This document shows positions 31,103-38,953 of a stretch of 64,000 nt of DNA, one piece after another. The notes beneath the pieces were generated by a model. It saw only the letters and a list, made by a program, of their open reading frames with translations, ran no database searches and was not told the DNA's origin. The number at the start of each line of letters is the position of its first letter. The stretch's first letter is position 1. This stretch comes from Agromyces cavernae. GTDB lineage: Bacteria; Actinomycetota; Actinomycetes; Actinomycetales; Microbacteriaceae. The translations under genes were made by a program, and so were the position numbers. The DNA lies in assembly GCF_021044935.1 (NCBI RefSeq), contig NZ_JAJNMP010000004.1, positions 124,001-188,000 of the forward strand, read 5' to 3'.

Positions 31103-32697
31103 TTCGCTGCTCCCTTCTTGGCGGCCTTGGCTGATCGGCTCGGAGCGGTTCGCGTGTTCTTCGCGGCATCCTTGGCTTCGATGCGCGGCTTCGCCGCTGC
31201 CCGACCGGCGGAAACGGACTTGGCGCCCGCTCGACCGGCGGAGATGGCCGCCTGGCCGACCGGCGCCGGCGTCAGGTACGCGGCCAGGCCATGGCGGCCG
31301 CCTTCGCGCCCATACCCCGACTCCTTGTATCCGCCGAACGGGCTCGACGGGTCGAAGCGGTTGAACGTGTTCGCCCACACCACGCCGGCGCGGAGCTTGT
31401 CGGCGACGGCGAGGATGCGGCTGCCCTTGTCGGTCCAGATGCCGGCCGAGAGCCCGTAGGGCGTGTTGTTCGCCTTGGCGATCGCCTCGGCGGGCGTGCG
31501 GAACGTGAGCACCGACAGCACCGGGCCGAAGATCTCTTCGCGGGCGATGCGGCTCGAGGTCTGCACGTTCGTGAAGATCGTCGGCGCGTACCAGAACCCG
31601 TTCTCGGGGATCTCGCACGCCACGCTCCACCGGTCGGCACCCTCGGCGACGCCGACGTCGGAGAGCATGCGGATGCGCTCGAGCTGCTCCTTCGAGTTGA
31701 TCGCCCCGATGTCGGTGTTCTTGTCGAGCGGGTCGCCGAGCCGCAGAGTCGAGAGGCGCAGCTTCAGGCGCTCGACGACCTCGTCGTGGATGTTCTCCTG
31801 GACGAGCAGGCGCGAGCCCGCGCAGCACACGTGGCCCTGGTTGAAGAAGATGCCGTTGACGATGCCCTCGATGGCCTGGTCGATCGGCGCGTCGTCGAAC
31901 ACGATGTTCGCCGCCTTGCCGCCGAGCTCGAGCGTGGCCTTCTTGTCGGTCCCCGCGATCTGCTTCGCGATCGCCCGGCCCACCGCGGTCGAGCCCGTGA
32001 ACGCGACCTTGTCGACGCCGTCGTGGGCGACGAGGGTCGCGCCGGTGTCGCCCGCGCCGGTGATGATGTTGACGACCCCGGGCGGCAGGTCGGCCTGCTG
32101 CAGGATCTCGGCGAAGATGAGCGCCGTGAGCGACGTCGTCTCGGCGGGCTTCAGCACGACGGTGTTGCCCGCGGCGAGCGCCGGGGCGATCTTCCACGAC
32201 AGCATCAGCAGCGGGAAGTTCCATGGGATCACCTGGGCGGCGACGCCGTGTGCGCGGGGGCCTGCGCCGAGCCCGGCGTGGTCGAGCTTGTCGGCCCACC
32301 CCGCGTAGTAGAAGAACCACGCTGCGACGAGCGGAACGTCGACGTCGCGCGACTCCTTGATGGGCTTGCCGTTGTCGAGCGATTCGGCGACGGCGAGCTC
32401 GCGCGAGCGCTCCTGCACGAGCCGGGCGATGCGGAACAGGTACTTGCCGCGGTCGCGACCGCTCATCTTCGACCACGTGCGGTCGTAGGCACGACGCGCG
32501 GCGGCCACCGCGTCGTCGACATCGGCCGGGTTCGCGTTCGAGATCATGGCGATGCGCTCTTCGCTCGCCGGGGAGATGGTCTGGAATGGAGTGCCGCGAC
32601 CCTCGACGAACTCACCGTCGATGAAGAGGCCGTACTGGTCGCGCAGCGACAGGATCGCCCGCGACTCGGGGGCGGGTGCGTATTCGAGGAAGCTCAT
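31099..32697 (-). CDS. Aldehyde dehydrogenase, full length, ALDH16-like first domain
   Basis: This 532-residue NAD(P)-dependent ALDH has VIPWNFPLLMLSWKIAPALA near residue 155, the glycine motif FTGSTAVGRAIA, the catalytic Glu in LELGGKAAN near 255, the catalytic Cys in FFNQGHVCCAGSR near 290 and EEIFGPVLSVL near 385. The segment WFFYYAGWADKLDH is shared with its half-length partner and with ALDH16. The last ~45 residues are an Ala/Lys/Arg-rich low-complexity tail. The gene lies downstream of deoC and upstream of the half-length ALDH. In the deoxyribose pathway it would oxidise acetaldehyde released by the aldolase, which is inferred from position. Confidence 0.88.
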   Translation of the reverse strand: MSFLEYAPAPESRAILSLRDQYGLFIDGEFVEGRGTPFQTISPASEERIAMISNANPADVDDAVAAARRAYDRTWSKMSGRDRGKYLFRIARLVQERSRELAVAESLDNGKPIKESRDVDVPLVAAWFFYYAGWADKLDHAGLGAGPRAHGVAAQVIPWNFPLLMLSWKIAPALAAGNTVVLKPAETTSLTALIFAEILQQADLPPGVVNIITGAGDTGATLVAHDGVDKVAFTGSTAVGRAIAKQIAGTDKKATLELGGKAANIVFDDAPIDQAIEGIVNGIFFNQGHVCCAGSRLLVQENIHDEVVERLKLRLSTLRLGDPLDKNTDIGAINSKEQLERIRMLSDVGVAEGADRWSVACEIPENGFWYAPTIFTNVQTSSRIAREEIFGPVLSVLTFRTPAEAIAKANNTPYGLSAGIWTDKGSRILAVADKLRAGVVWANTFNRFDPSSPFGGYKESGYGREGGRHGLAAYLTPAPVGQAAISAGRAGAKSVSAGRAAAKPRIEAKDAAKNTRTAPSRSAKAAKKGAAK

Positions 32698-32716
32698 GGT
32701 TCAAAATCCTTTCGGT

Positions 32717-32750
32717 CCCTGAGGAGGCCCGCCAGGGCCGTCTCGAAGGG
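32717..32750. repeat. REP-like palindromic element between aldehyde dehydrogenase and deoC
   Basis: A 34-base element beginning ccctgaggaggcccgc and ending ccgtctcgaaggg lies directly before the deoC stop codon. Related copies occur at 60407-60443 and, as an inverted variant, at 60461-60503 and 60521-60563. The symmetrical ends and intergenic position are typical of REP elements. It may also act as a weak intercistronic terminator. Confidence 0.65.
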
Positions 32751-33758
32751 TCAGTCGATGGTGACGTAGTCGGGACCGGAGTAGTGGCCGGTGGTCATCT
32801 TCTGGCGCTGCAGCAGCACGTCGTTCAGCAGGCTCGATGCGCCGAACCGGAAGAGGTGGGGAACGAGCCAGTCTTCGCCGACCGTCTCGGCGACCGTGAC
32901 CAGGTACTTGATGGCGTCTTTGGATGCGCGGATGCCGCCGGCCGGCTTGACGCCGACGCGGTGCCCCGTGGCGAGGTGCCAGTCGCGCACGACCTCGAGC
33001 ATGAGCAGGGTCACCGGCAGCGTCGCAGCGGGCGACACCTTGCCGGTGGAGGTCTTGATGAAGTCGCCACCTGCGAGGATCGAGAGCCACGACGCACGGC
33101 GCACGTTGTCGTAAGTGACGAGTTCGCCGGTCTCGAGGATGACCTTGAGGCTCGCGCTCGTGCCGTCGGCGCGGCGACAGGCGTCTTTCACGGCGGAGAT
33201 CTGGTCGAAGACCTGCCCGTAGCGACCGGCGAGGAATGCGCCGCGATCGATGACCATGTCGATCTCGTCGGCTCCGGCGGCGACGGCCTCTGCCGTGTCG
33301 GCGAGCTTGATCTCGAGCGACGACCGGCCGCTCGGGAACGCGGTCGCGACCGCCGCCACCGAGATGAGCCCGTCGTCGGGGTCGCCGTGGGCGCCGCCGA
33401 GGGCGTCGACCGCGTACGGCACCATGTCGCCGTACACGCAGACTGCTGCGACTCGCGGTGTCGACGGGTCGGCGGGGTCGGGGTTCACGGCCTTGGCGAC
33501 GAGCGAGCGCACCTTTCCGGGGGTGTCGGCGCCCTCGAGCGTCGTGAGGTCGACGAGCGAGATGATCTTGTCGAGCGCCCACTTCTTCGACGACGTCTTG
33601 ATCGAGCGGGTGCCGAGCCCTGCCGCGCGCTGCTCGAGGCCGACCGCGTCGACGCCGGGGATGCCGTGCAGGTACCGGCCGAGCGTCTGGTCGTCGGGTT
33701 CGCCGCCGAGCACGGCGAGCGCGCGCTCGCGGGCGGTGACGAGTGAAGTGCCTGACAT
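32751..33758 (-). CDS. deoC: Deoxyribose-phosphate aldolase
   Basis: This 335-residue class I aldolase splits 2-deoxyribose 5-phosphate to acetaldehyde and glyceraldehyde 3-phosphate. It is of the longer eukaryote-like/actinobacterial type (the E. coli enzyme is 259 residues). Key blocks are VAAVCVYGDMVPYAVDAL, the active-site region FPSGRSSLEIKLADTAEAVA, then ADEIDMVIDRGAFL, and the Schiff-base Lys in FIKTSTGKVSPAATLPVT near residue 225. The second Lys is in GVKPAGGIRASKDAIKYLV near 265. The SorC-type DeoR regulator gene is just upstream in the same direction and the ALDH pair downstream, which makes a coherent deoxynucleoside catabolic unit. Confidence 0.92.
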   Translation of the reverse strand: MSGTSLVTARERALAVLGGEPDDQTLGRYLHGIPGVDAVGLEQRAAGLGTRSIKTSSKKWALDKIISLVDLTTLEGADTPGKVRSLVAKAVNPDPADPSTPRVAAVCVYGDMVPYAVDALGGAHGDPDDGLISVAAVATAFPSGRSSLEIKLADTAEAVAAGADEIDMVIDRGAFLAGRYGQVFDQISAVKDACRRADGTSASLKVILETGELVTYDNVRRASWLSILAGGDFIKTSTGKVSPAATLPVTLLMLEVVRDWHLATGHRVGVKPAGGIRASKDAIKYLVTVAETVGEDWLVPHLFRFGASSLLNDVLLQRQKMTTGHYSGPDYVTID

Positions 33759-33806
33759 GGTGTGCGACCTGGCTTTCGTGTATGAGTGGTGAAGCAGTGG
33801 GCGGCG

Positions 33807-34751
33807 TCAGCCGTCGAGGAGGTGGAGCGCCGTGGATTCGTCGGTGACGAGCACCGAGCAGAGTCGGCTTCGAACGACGGCGTCGGCCACGGCGTGCTTC
33901 GCTGAGCCGGCGATCACGGCGATCGCCAACTGCGACGCGCGGAGCTCGTCGAGCGTGAGGCCGACGGTGCGCGCGTCGAGCGCGGGATCGACGATGTTGC
34001 CGTCGGAGTCGATGTAGCGTCCCACGACGTCGCCGACGGCGCCCTTCTGCACGAGCAGGTCGACGTCGGCGGTCGAGAGGTAGCCGCTCTCGACATGGAC
34101 CGAGCTGTGGTCGGCGGCGCCGGCGCTGAAGAGGTACGCGTCGGCCGAGCGGGCGAGGTCGATGACGCCGGCCACCACGCGGTCGGACTCGATGGCCTCT
34201 TTCGTGGAGAGCTGCTCGAGGATCGCGGGGCTCGGCAGCAGCGTGGCGCTGCCCCCGCCCTTCTGCGCGATGGCGACCGCCGTCGCGGCCGCGGTGCCGG
34301 CACGACGGTTGAGGCTGACGCCGCCGTTGATCTGCACGACGTTGACCCCTGCAGCCCACCCGTTGCGCAGGTGTTGCGAGATGTCGAAGAGGGTGCGCCC
34401 CCAGCTCACACCGAGGGTGCGCGGCACGGGTCGCAGCGCGGTGAGGTAGTCGGCGGCGGCCTGCGCGGTGCGCGCCTGCAGCTCTTCGGCCGAGACGACG
34501 CCGGCCGATGACACCACGATGGCGTCGGTGAGCCCCCGCTCGTCGCGGAGCCGACGCTCGATCGGCAGCCGTCGAGCGCGAGGATGCAGGATCTCGATGC
34601 GGATGAAGCCGCGCTGCTTCGCCTGCGCGAGCAGCCGCCCCACCTTCCACCGGGTGAGGCGCAGGGCCTGCCCGATCTCGTCCTGGGTCTTGTTCTCTTC
34701 GTAGTAGAGCTCGGCCGCCCTGATCGAGAGCAGCTCGTCGATCTCGTCCAT
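33807..34751 (-). CDS. SorC/DeoR-type sugar-binding transcriptional regulator
   Basis: This 314-residue protein has an N-terminal helix-turn-helix (about 10-55: AAELYYEENKTQDEIGQALR, LTRWKVGRLLAQAKQRGFI) and a C-terminal sugar-phosphate-binding domain of the SorC family, with TLGVSWGRTLFDISQHL near residue 105, VVQINGGVS and LFSAGAADHSSVH. B. subtilis DeoR, the repressor of deoC, belongs to this family. Its place directly upstream of deoC suggests the same job, with deoxyribose 5-phosphate as effector. GGAGGCGC precedes the ATG. Its promoter contains the 12-bp palindrome CGATGCGCATCG across the -35 region. Confidence 0.87.
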   Translation of the reverse strand: MDEIDELLSIRAAELYYEENKTQDEIGQALRLTRWKVGRLLAQAKQRGFIRIEILHPRARRLPIERRLRDERGLTDAIVVSSAGVVSAEELQARTAQAAADYLTALRPVPRTLGVSWGRTLFDISQHLRNGWAAGVNVVQINGGVSLNRRAGTAAATAVAIAQKGGGSATLLPSPAILEQLSTKEAIESDRVVAGVIDLARSADAYLFSAGAADHSSVHVESGYLSTADVDLLVQKGAVGDVVGRYIDSDGNIVDPALDARTVGLTLDELRASQLAIAVIAGSAKHAVADAVVRSRLCSVLVTDESTALHLLDG

Positions 34752-34794
34752 GCGCCTCCGTCCGGCCCGGCGCTTCCCTCAGGCCTCGTATTCC

Positions 34795-34823
34795 AGCGTA
34801 GGCAGGTCGATGCGCATCGGCAA
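34795..34823 (-). promoter_or_regulatory. Promoter of the deo regulator operon with a palindromic operator
   Basis: On the - strand TTGCCG (plus 34818-34823), a 17-bp spacer and TACGCT (plus 34795-34800) form a good promoter. The perfect 12-bp palindrome CGATGCGCATCG (34808-34819) overlaps the spacer and -35, consistent with autorepression. Confidence 0.6.
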
Positions 34824-34875
34824 CACTCGCGGGCGATCCTGCTCAGATGAGCACGCGGGCGCTGGAAGTCGCGCC

Positions 34876-34887
34876 TATGCTGAGGGG
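34876..34887 (+). promoter_or_regulatory. -10 element of a leaderless promoter for the ROK kinase
   Basis: TATGCT (34876-34881), six bases, then ATG 34888. Confidence 0.55.
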
Positions 34888-35820
34888 ATGTCACTGCCGC
34901 TCGCGCTCGCCGTCGACTTCGGCGGAACCAAGGTCGAGGCAGCACTCGTCGACGCCCGAGGCGCGCTCCTGGCGGGCTCCCGCCATCGCCGGCAGACCGG
35001 CTCGGGCGCATCCTCGAGTGAACTCGACGCCGCGGTGCGCGACATCGTCTCGGCCGCACTCTTCGCCCGACCCGCCGACGCACCGCTCCTCGGGGTCGGC
35101 GTGGGCGCCGCAGGCCCCGTCGACCTCGACCACGGCACGGTCTCGCCGCTCAACGTACCCGCGTGGCGGGGACATCCGCTCGCCGAACGCATCTCCGAGA
35201 TCGTGCACGACGCACCCGTGACGCTGCGCATCGACGGACTCTGCATCGCCCTCGCCGAGTACTGGGTCGGCGCCGGTGCGGGCGCCGCGAACGTGCTCGG
35301 CATGGTCGTCTCGACGGGAGTCGGCGGCGGACTCGTCCTCGGCGGGCGCGCCGTGCCGAGCCCCACCGGCAACGCCGGCCACATCGGCCACGTCGAGGTC
35401 GGCGGATTCGACGACCTGTGCGCGTGCGGCGGTCGCGGGTGCCTCGAAGCCGTCGCCTCGGGCCCGCGCACCGTCGCGTGGGCCCGCACGCAGGGCTTCA
35501 CGGGTGAGACCGGCGAAGACCTCGCCCTCGCCCACGCGGCAGGCGACCCGATCGCGCTCGCCGCCGTCGAACGCGCCGGCACCGCGATCGGGCATGCCGT
35601 CGCCACATCGACCAACCTGCTCGACCTCGACGTCGTCGCCATCGGAGGCGGCTTCTCGCGGGTCTCCCCCGCGCTCTTCGACCACGCACGTGCGGCCGTG
35701 ACGGAACGCACCTCGTTCCCGTTCGTGACACGCGTCGAGATCGTGCCGTCGGGACTCTCCGACGAGGGCCCGCTCATCGGCGCGGCTGCGCTCGTGCATC
35801 GGCCTGAACTGCTGGCGTGA
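34888..35820 (+). CDS. ROK family sugar kinase
   Basis: This 310-residue kinase without a DNA-binding domain has ALAVDFGGTKVEAALVDARG at the N-terminus, LGVGVGAAGPVD near 70, MVVSTGVGGGLVLGGRA near 145 and the zinc site DLCACGGRGCLEAVASG near 180. DVVAIGGGFSRVSPALF is near 250. It would phosphorylate glucose or a related hexose with ATP. It is divergent from the deo regulator gene and convergent with the MFS gene, so no pathway is suggested by neighbours. The leaderless -10 fixes the start. Confidence 0.85.
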   Translation: MSLPLALAVDFGGTKVEAALVDARGALLAGSRHRRQTGSGASSSELDAAVRDIVSAALFARPADAPLLGVGVGAAGPVDLDHGTVSPLNVPAWRGHPLAERISEIVHDAPVTLRIDGLCIALAEYWVGAGAGAANVLGMVVSTGVGGGLVLGGRAVPSPTGNAGHIGHVEVGGFDDLCACGGRGCLEAVASGPRTVAWARTQGFTGETGEDLALAHAAGDPIALAAVERAGTAIGHAVATSTNLLDLDVVAIGGGFSRVSPALFDHARAAVTERTSFPFVTRVEIVPSGLSDEGPLIGAAALVHRPELLA

Positions 35821-35842
35821 CGGGGTCATCCGTCGGCCGCGC

Positions 35843-37054
35843 TCATTCCCCGCGCTCGTCCTCGAAGTAGCGGGGCCTCGCCACGACGACGCCGGCGATC
35901 GCAGCCGGCACCGTCGAGGCCAGCAACAGCACGATCGGCCACGCCCAGTCGTCGGTGACATCGTGCAGCACTCCGACCGCGAGCGGGCCCATCGCGACGA
36001 TCACGTAGCCCACGGACTGCACGAACCCCGAGAGCGCGACCGCTCCGGCGTGGCTGCGGGAGCGCAGGTTGATGAGCACGAGCGCGAGCGGGAACAGCAT
36101 GGGACCGGTGCCGATGAACGCGACCCACAGCCACGTCGCGACCGCCGGGACGATGAGGAGCCCCAGGTATCCGACCACGAACGTGACGATCGCCACGGCG
36201 ATGAGCAGCCGCACCCTGCCGTAGCGCGCGGCGACGATCGGCACGATCAGGCCGGCAGGCAGTCCCATCGCGGCGTACAGCGCGAGCAGTGCGCCCGCCT
36301 CGGCCGGAGTCGAGCCCGCGACATCGTGCAGGATCGACGGCAGCCACGCGAAGGCCGCATACGCATTGAACCCCGCCGCCGCGAACACGACCGCGAGCGA
36401 CCACGCGACCGACGACCGCACGGCAGTCCGCAACTGGCCCCGATCCGCCTCCTCGGGGAGCTCGGCCGCAGACCGTTTCGGATGCACGACGAGCGCGATC
36501 CACGGCACGACCGAGAGCGCGGCCACGATCGCCCATTCGCCGAGCGAGACACGCCACCCCGCGGTATCCGCGACCGGCACCGCGATGAGCGGGGGCAGGA
36601 ACGTGCTCACGGACATCGCCGTCACGTACACCGTCGTCATGAGTCCGATGCGATCCGGGAAATACCGCTTCACGAGCGGCGGCAGCAGCACGTTGCCGAT
36701 GCCGATCGCGGCGAACGTGAGTCCGCTGGCCGCGACGAGGGCGATCGCCGACCCTGCGAGGCCGCGTCCGGCCAAGCCGACCGTGAGCGAAAGGAGCGAC
36801 CCGATGAGCGTCGCCTCCAGTCCGAAGCGCTTCGCGATCAACGGGGTCACGACGCCGAACACCGCATAGCAGAGGGGCGGCAGCATGCCGAGGAACCCGA
36901 CGAGCGCCGGTGCGAGCGGCAGCTCCGCCTCGAGCTGGCCGAGGATCGGCGAAAGCGAGGCGACCGCCGTGCGCAGGTTGAACGCGACGACGACGATGCC
37001 GATGAGGGCGAGCGAGCGCCCCGCCCAGAGTGGTCGGGGCGGGATCGAAGTCAT
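35843..37054 (-). CDS. MFS transporter, CynX/NimT-like
   Basis: This 403-residue protein has 12 hydrophobic segments. Characteristic are the first helix ALIGIVVVAFNLRTAVASLS, the following PILGQLEAELPLAPALVGFL and GVVTPLIAKRFGLEATLIGS, plus the central cytoplasmic loop rich in charged residues (about 195-215). The CynX group includes cyanate and 2-nitroimidazole exporters and many uncharacterised members, so the substrate is open. TAGACT, seven bases before the ATG, points to a leaderless or nearly leaderless transcript (plus 37062-37067). The gene is convergent with the ROK kinase gene. Confidence 0.83.
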   Translation of the reverse strand: MTSIPPRPLWAGRSLALIGIVVVAFNLRTAVASLSPILGQLEAELPLAPALVGFLGMLPPLCYAVFGVVTPLIAKRFGLEATLIGSLLSLTVGLAGRGLAGSAIALVAASGLTFAAIGIGNVLLPPLVKRYFPDRIGLMTTVYVTAMSVSTFLPPLIAVPVADTAGWRVSLGEWAIVAALSVVPWIALVVHPKRSAAELPEEADRGQLRTAVRSSVAWSLAVVFAAAGFNAYAAFAWLPSILHDVAGSTPAEAGALLALYAAMGLPAGLIVPIVAARYGRVRLLIAVAIVTFVVGYLGLLIVPAVATWLWVAFIGTGPMLFPLALVLINLRSRSHAGAVALSGFVQSVGYVIVAMGPLAVGVLHDVTDDWAWPIVLLLASTVPAAIAGVVVARPRYFEDERGE

Positions 37055-37061
37055 CTCTTCG

Positions 37062-37067
37062 AGTCTA
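37062..37067 (-). promoter_or_regulatory. -10 element of a near-leaderless promoter for the MFS gene
   Basis: TAGACT on the - strand, seven bases before the ATG at 37054. Confidence 0.45.
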
Positions 37068-37147
37068 TGGCGCCGTCGCGCGTCGAACTCCGTGGGTGGC
37101 CGGCGGGGAGATCTGCGGCGTGCGCCGGTCGCGGGCGGCGTTCGCGA

Positions 37148-38080
37148 TCAGTCCGCCAGGATCTTCCGGGAACGGTCGACGTCGCCGCGCATGGTGTCGA
37201 TGAGGTCGGGGATGTTCGTGAACGCCACCATGCCGCGGATGCGTTCGACGAACTCGATGTCGACGACATGGTCGTAGAGGTCGAGCTCGCGATCGAGCAC
37301 GTACGCCTCGACCTGCTTCTTCGCGACGCCCTCGAACGTGGGATTGTCGCCGACCGAGATCGCGGCGGGATACCGTGTTCCGGCATCGGTGAGCCATCCG
37401 GCGTAGACGCCGTCGGCGGGAATGAGCCCCTCGGACTCGGGTGTGAGGTTCGCGGTCGGGAATCCAAGCTCGCGGCCGCGCTTGGCGCCGTGCACGACGA
37501 TGCCCGACACCGTCGGGGTGTGCCCGAGCAGTTCGGTCGCGCGCCGCACGTCGCCCTCGGCGAGCAGCTCGCGCACCCAGGTCGACGACACGCGACGCCC
37601 ATCGTGCGGGGTCACGTCGTCGACGACCTCGACCGTGAACCCGAACGTCGCACCGAGGTCGACGAGGAGGTCGACGTCGCCTGCGCCGCGGGCTCCGTAG
37701 CGGAAGTCCCGGCCGACGAGCACCGCCTTGGCCGCGAGCGTGTCGACGAGCACGCGCTCGACGAACTCGGTCGCCGGCACCGACGCCAGTGCGCGATCGA
37801 ACGGGAGCATCAGGGTCGCGTCGAGGCCCGTCGTGGCGAGCAGTTCGAGCTTCTGGCGAACGCTCACGAGCGAGTCGGGGCACTTGTCGGGTGCGAGCAG
37901 CGCGAGCGGGTTGCGGTCGAACGTGACGACGGCCGACTTCAGCCCCTCGGCCTCGGCGATGTCGCGGAGCCGCCCGATCACGGCACGGTGCCCCTGGTGC
38001 ACGCCGTCGAACTTGCCGATCGTCACCGCCGACGGGCCGAAGCCCGAGGGCACCCCTGCGAGGCCCTTGAAGATCTTCAC
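37148..38080 (-). CDS. ribF: Bifunctional riboflavin kinase/FAD synthetase
   Basis: This 310-residue protein makes FMN and then FAD. The N-terminal FAD synthetase domain contains AVTIGKFDGVHQGHRAVIG, with the nucleotidyltransferase GxHxGH-type motif, then VVTFDRNPLALLAP and VLVGRDFRYGARGAGDVDLL. The C-terminal riboflavin kinase domain has GRELGFPTANLTPESEGLIP, DGVYAGWLTD, SVGDNPTFEGVAKKQVEAYV and FVERIRGMVAF. All catalytic blocks are present. The ATG region overlaps the stop of the membrane protein gene (four bases). truB, often next to ribF, is encoded two small genes upstream. Confidence 0.93.
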   Translation of the reverse strand: MKIFKGLAGVPSGFGPSAVTIGKFDGVHQGHRAVIGRLRDIAEAEGLKSAVVTFDRNPLALLAPDKCPDSLVSVRQKLELLATTGLDATLMLPFDRALASVPATEFVERVLVDTLAAKAVLVGRDFRYGARGAGDVDLLVDLGATFGFTVEVVDDVTPHDGRRVSSTWVRELLAEGDVRRATELLGHTPTVSGIVVHGAKRGRELGFPTANLTPESEGLIPADGVYAGWLTDAGTRYPAAISVGDNPTFEGVAKKQVEAYVLDRELDLYDHVVDIEFVERIRGMVAFTNIPDLIDTMRGDVDRSRKILAD

Positions 38081-38559
38081 GCGTCACCTGCCTCTGCCGT
38101 GTCGGGGTGCGACGGCGCGCCCGATGCGCCCGGCCCGGCCGGACGGTGCTTCGCGAGCCACCACATGCCGAGCACGGGCAGGACGAGCGGGATGTACAGG
38201 TAGCCGCGGCCGAAGCCCGACCAGACGGTGTCGTGCGGGAACAGGTCGGGCATCATGACGCTGATGGCGCCGACGACGATCACGCCCGTGAACTCGAACA
38301 CGATCGTCGCCCACGCGACGCGGTACCACACGACTCCGGGGCGCACGAGCGCGATCGTGGCGACGATGTAGACGACCGCCGCGAGGGCCGAGAGCGTGTA
38401 GGCGAGCGGCGCCTCGTCGAAGTTCGACACGATCTGCACGAACGAGCGCCCGGTCGCCGCGAGCGCGAGCACCCCGTAGACGGCGACGAGCACCCGTCCG
38501 ACGCCGCTCATGCGGGTCGACGGGCGCGCCTGCGCGGAGGCGTTCTGCAGCTTGCTCAT
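38077..38559 (-). CDS. Conserved membrane protein between truB and ribF
   Basis: This 160-residue protein has four predicted transmembrane helices (about 20-40, 52-75, 84-106 and 122-142), with a short cytoplasmic N-terminus and a Pro/Ala-rich C-terminus. Blocks such as GRSFVQIVSNFDEAPLAYTL and PDLFPHDTVWSGFGRGYLYI are typical of an uncharacterised actinobacterial family found beside ribF. The start was set at ATG 38559; the frame continues upstream into non-conserved sequence. The stop overlaps the ribF start. Function unknown. Confidence 0.75.
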   Translation of the reverse strand: MSKLQNASAQARPSTRMSGVGRVLVAVYGVLALAATGRSFVQIVSNFDEAPLAYTLSALAAVVYIVATIALVRPGVVWYRVAWATIVFEFTGVIVVGAISVMMPDLFPHDTVWSGFGRGYLYIPLVLPVLGMWWLAKHRPAGPGASGAPSHPDTAEAGDA

Positions 38560-38584
38560 GTCGCTCGATTCTCTCAGACGCGGG

Positions 38585-38953
38585 TCACGCCGACTGCACG
38601 GTCCAGATCTGGAACATGCGGTACACCATGACGCCGACCGCGAGCGCAGCGACGCCCAGGACGACCGTCGACCAGCGGTTGCGCTCGAGCAGCGCCCAGA
38701 ACGCGGCGGCCGGCGGCAGCAGCAGCGCGCTGATGAGGTAGGTGTAGAACTCGAGCACGCTGCCGGTGGGCTCATTGCCGAATGCCGGGGCGAGGATCGC
38801 CACGACGAGCTGTACGACGAGGAGCACCTCGACGAGTGCGAGCGCGCCGATCGTGAGGTCGCTCGGCACCCGTCGGGCGAGCCCGAGCACGATGCAGAGC
38901 ACGCCCGCGGCGACGGCCACGGCGAGCTGCACCCACGTGAACCACTCGATCAC
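38585..38953 (-). CDS. Small conserved membrane protein downstream of truB
   Basis: This 122-residue protein has four hydrophobic segments over nearly its whole length. It starts VIEWFTWVQLAVAVAAGVLC and contains LARRVPSDLTIGALALVEVL and FWALLERNRWSTVVLG. The GTG at 38953 overlaps the truB TGA by four bases and has AGGAGG upstream. The pattern matches an uncharacterised actinobacterial membrane family; the partner gene at 38077-38559 follows after 25 bases. Function unknown. Confidence 0.75.
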   Translation of the reverse strand: MIEWFTWVQLAVAVAAGVLCIVLGLARRVPSDLTIGALALVEVLLVVQLVVAILAPAFGNEPTGSVLEFYTYLISALLLPPAAAFWALLERNRWSTVVLGVAALAVGVMVYRMFQIWTVQSA

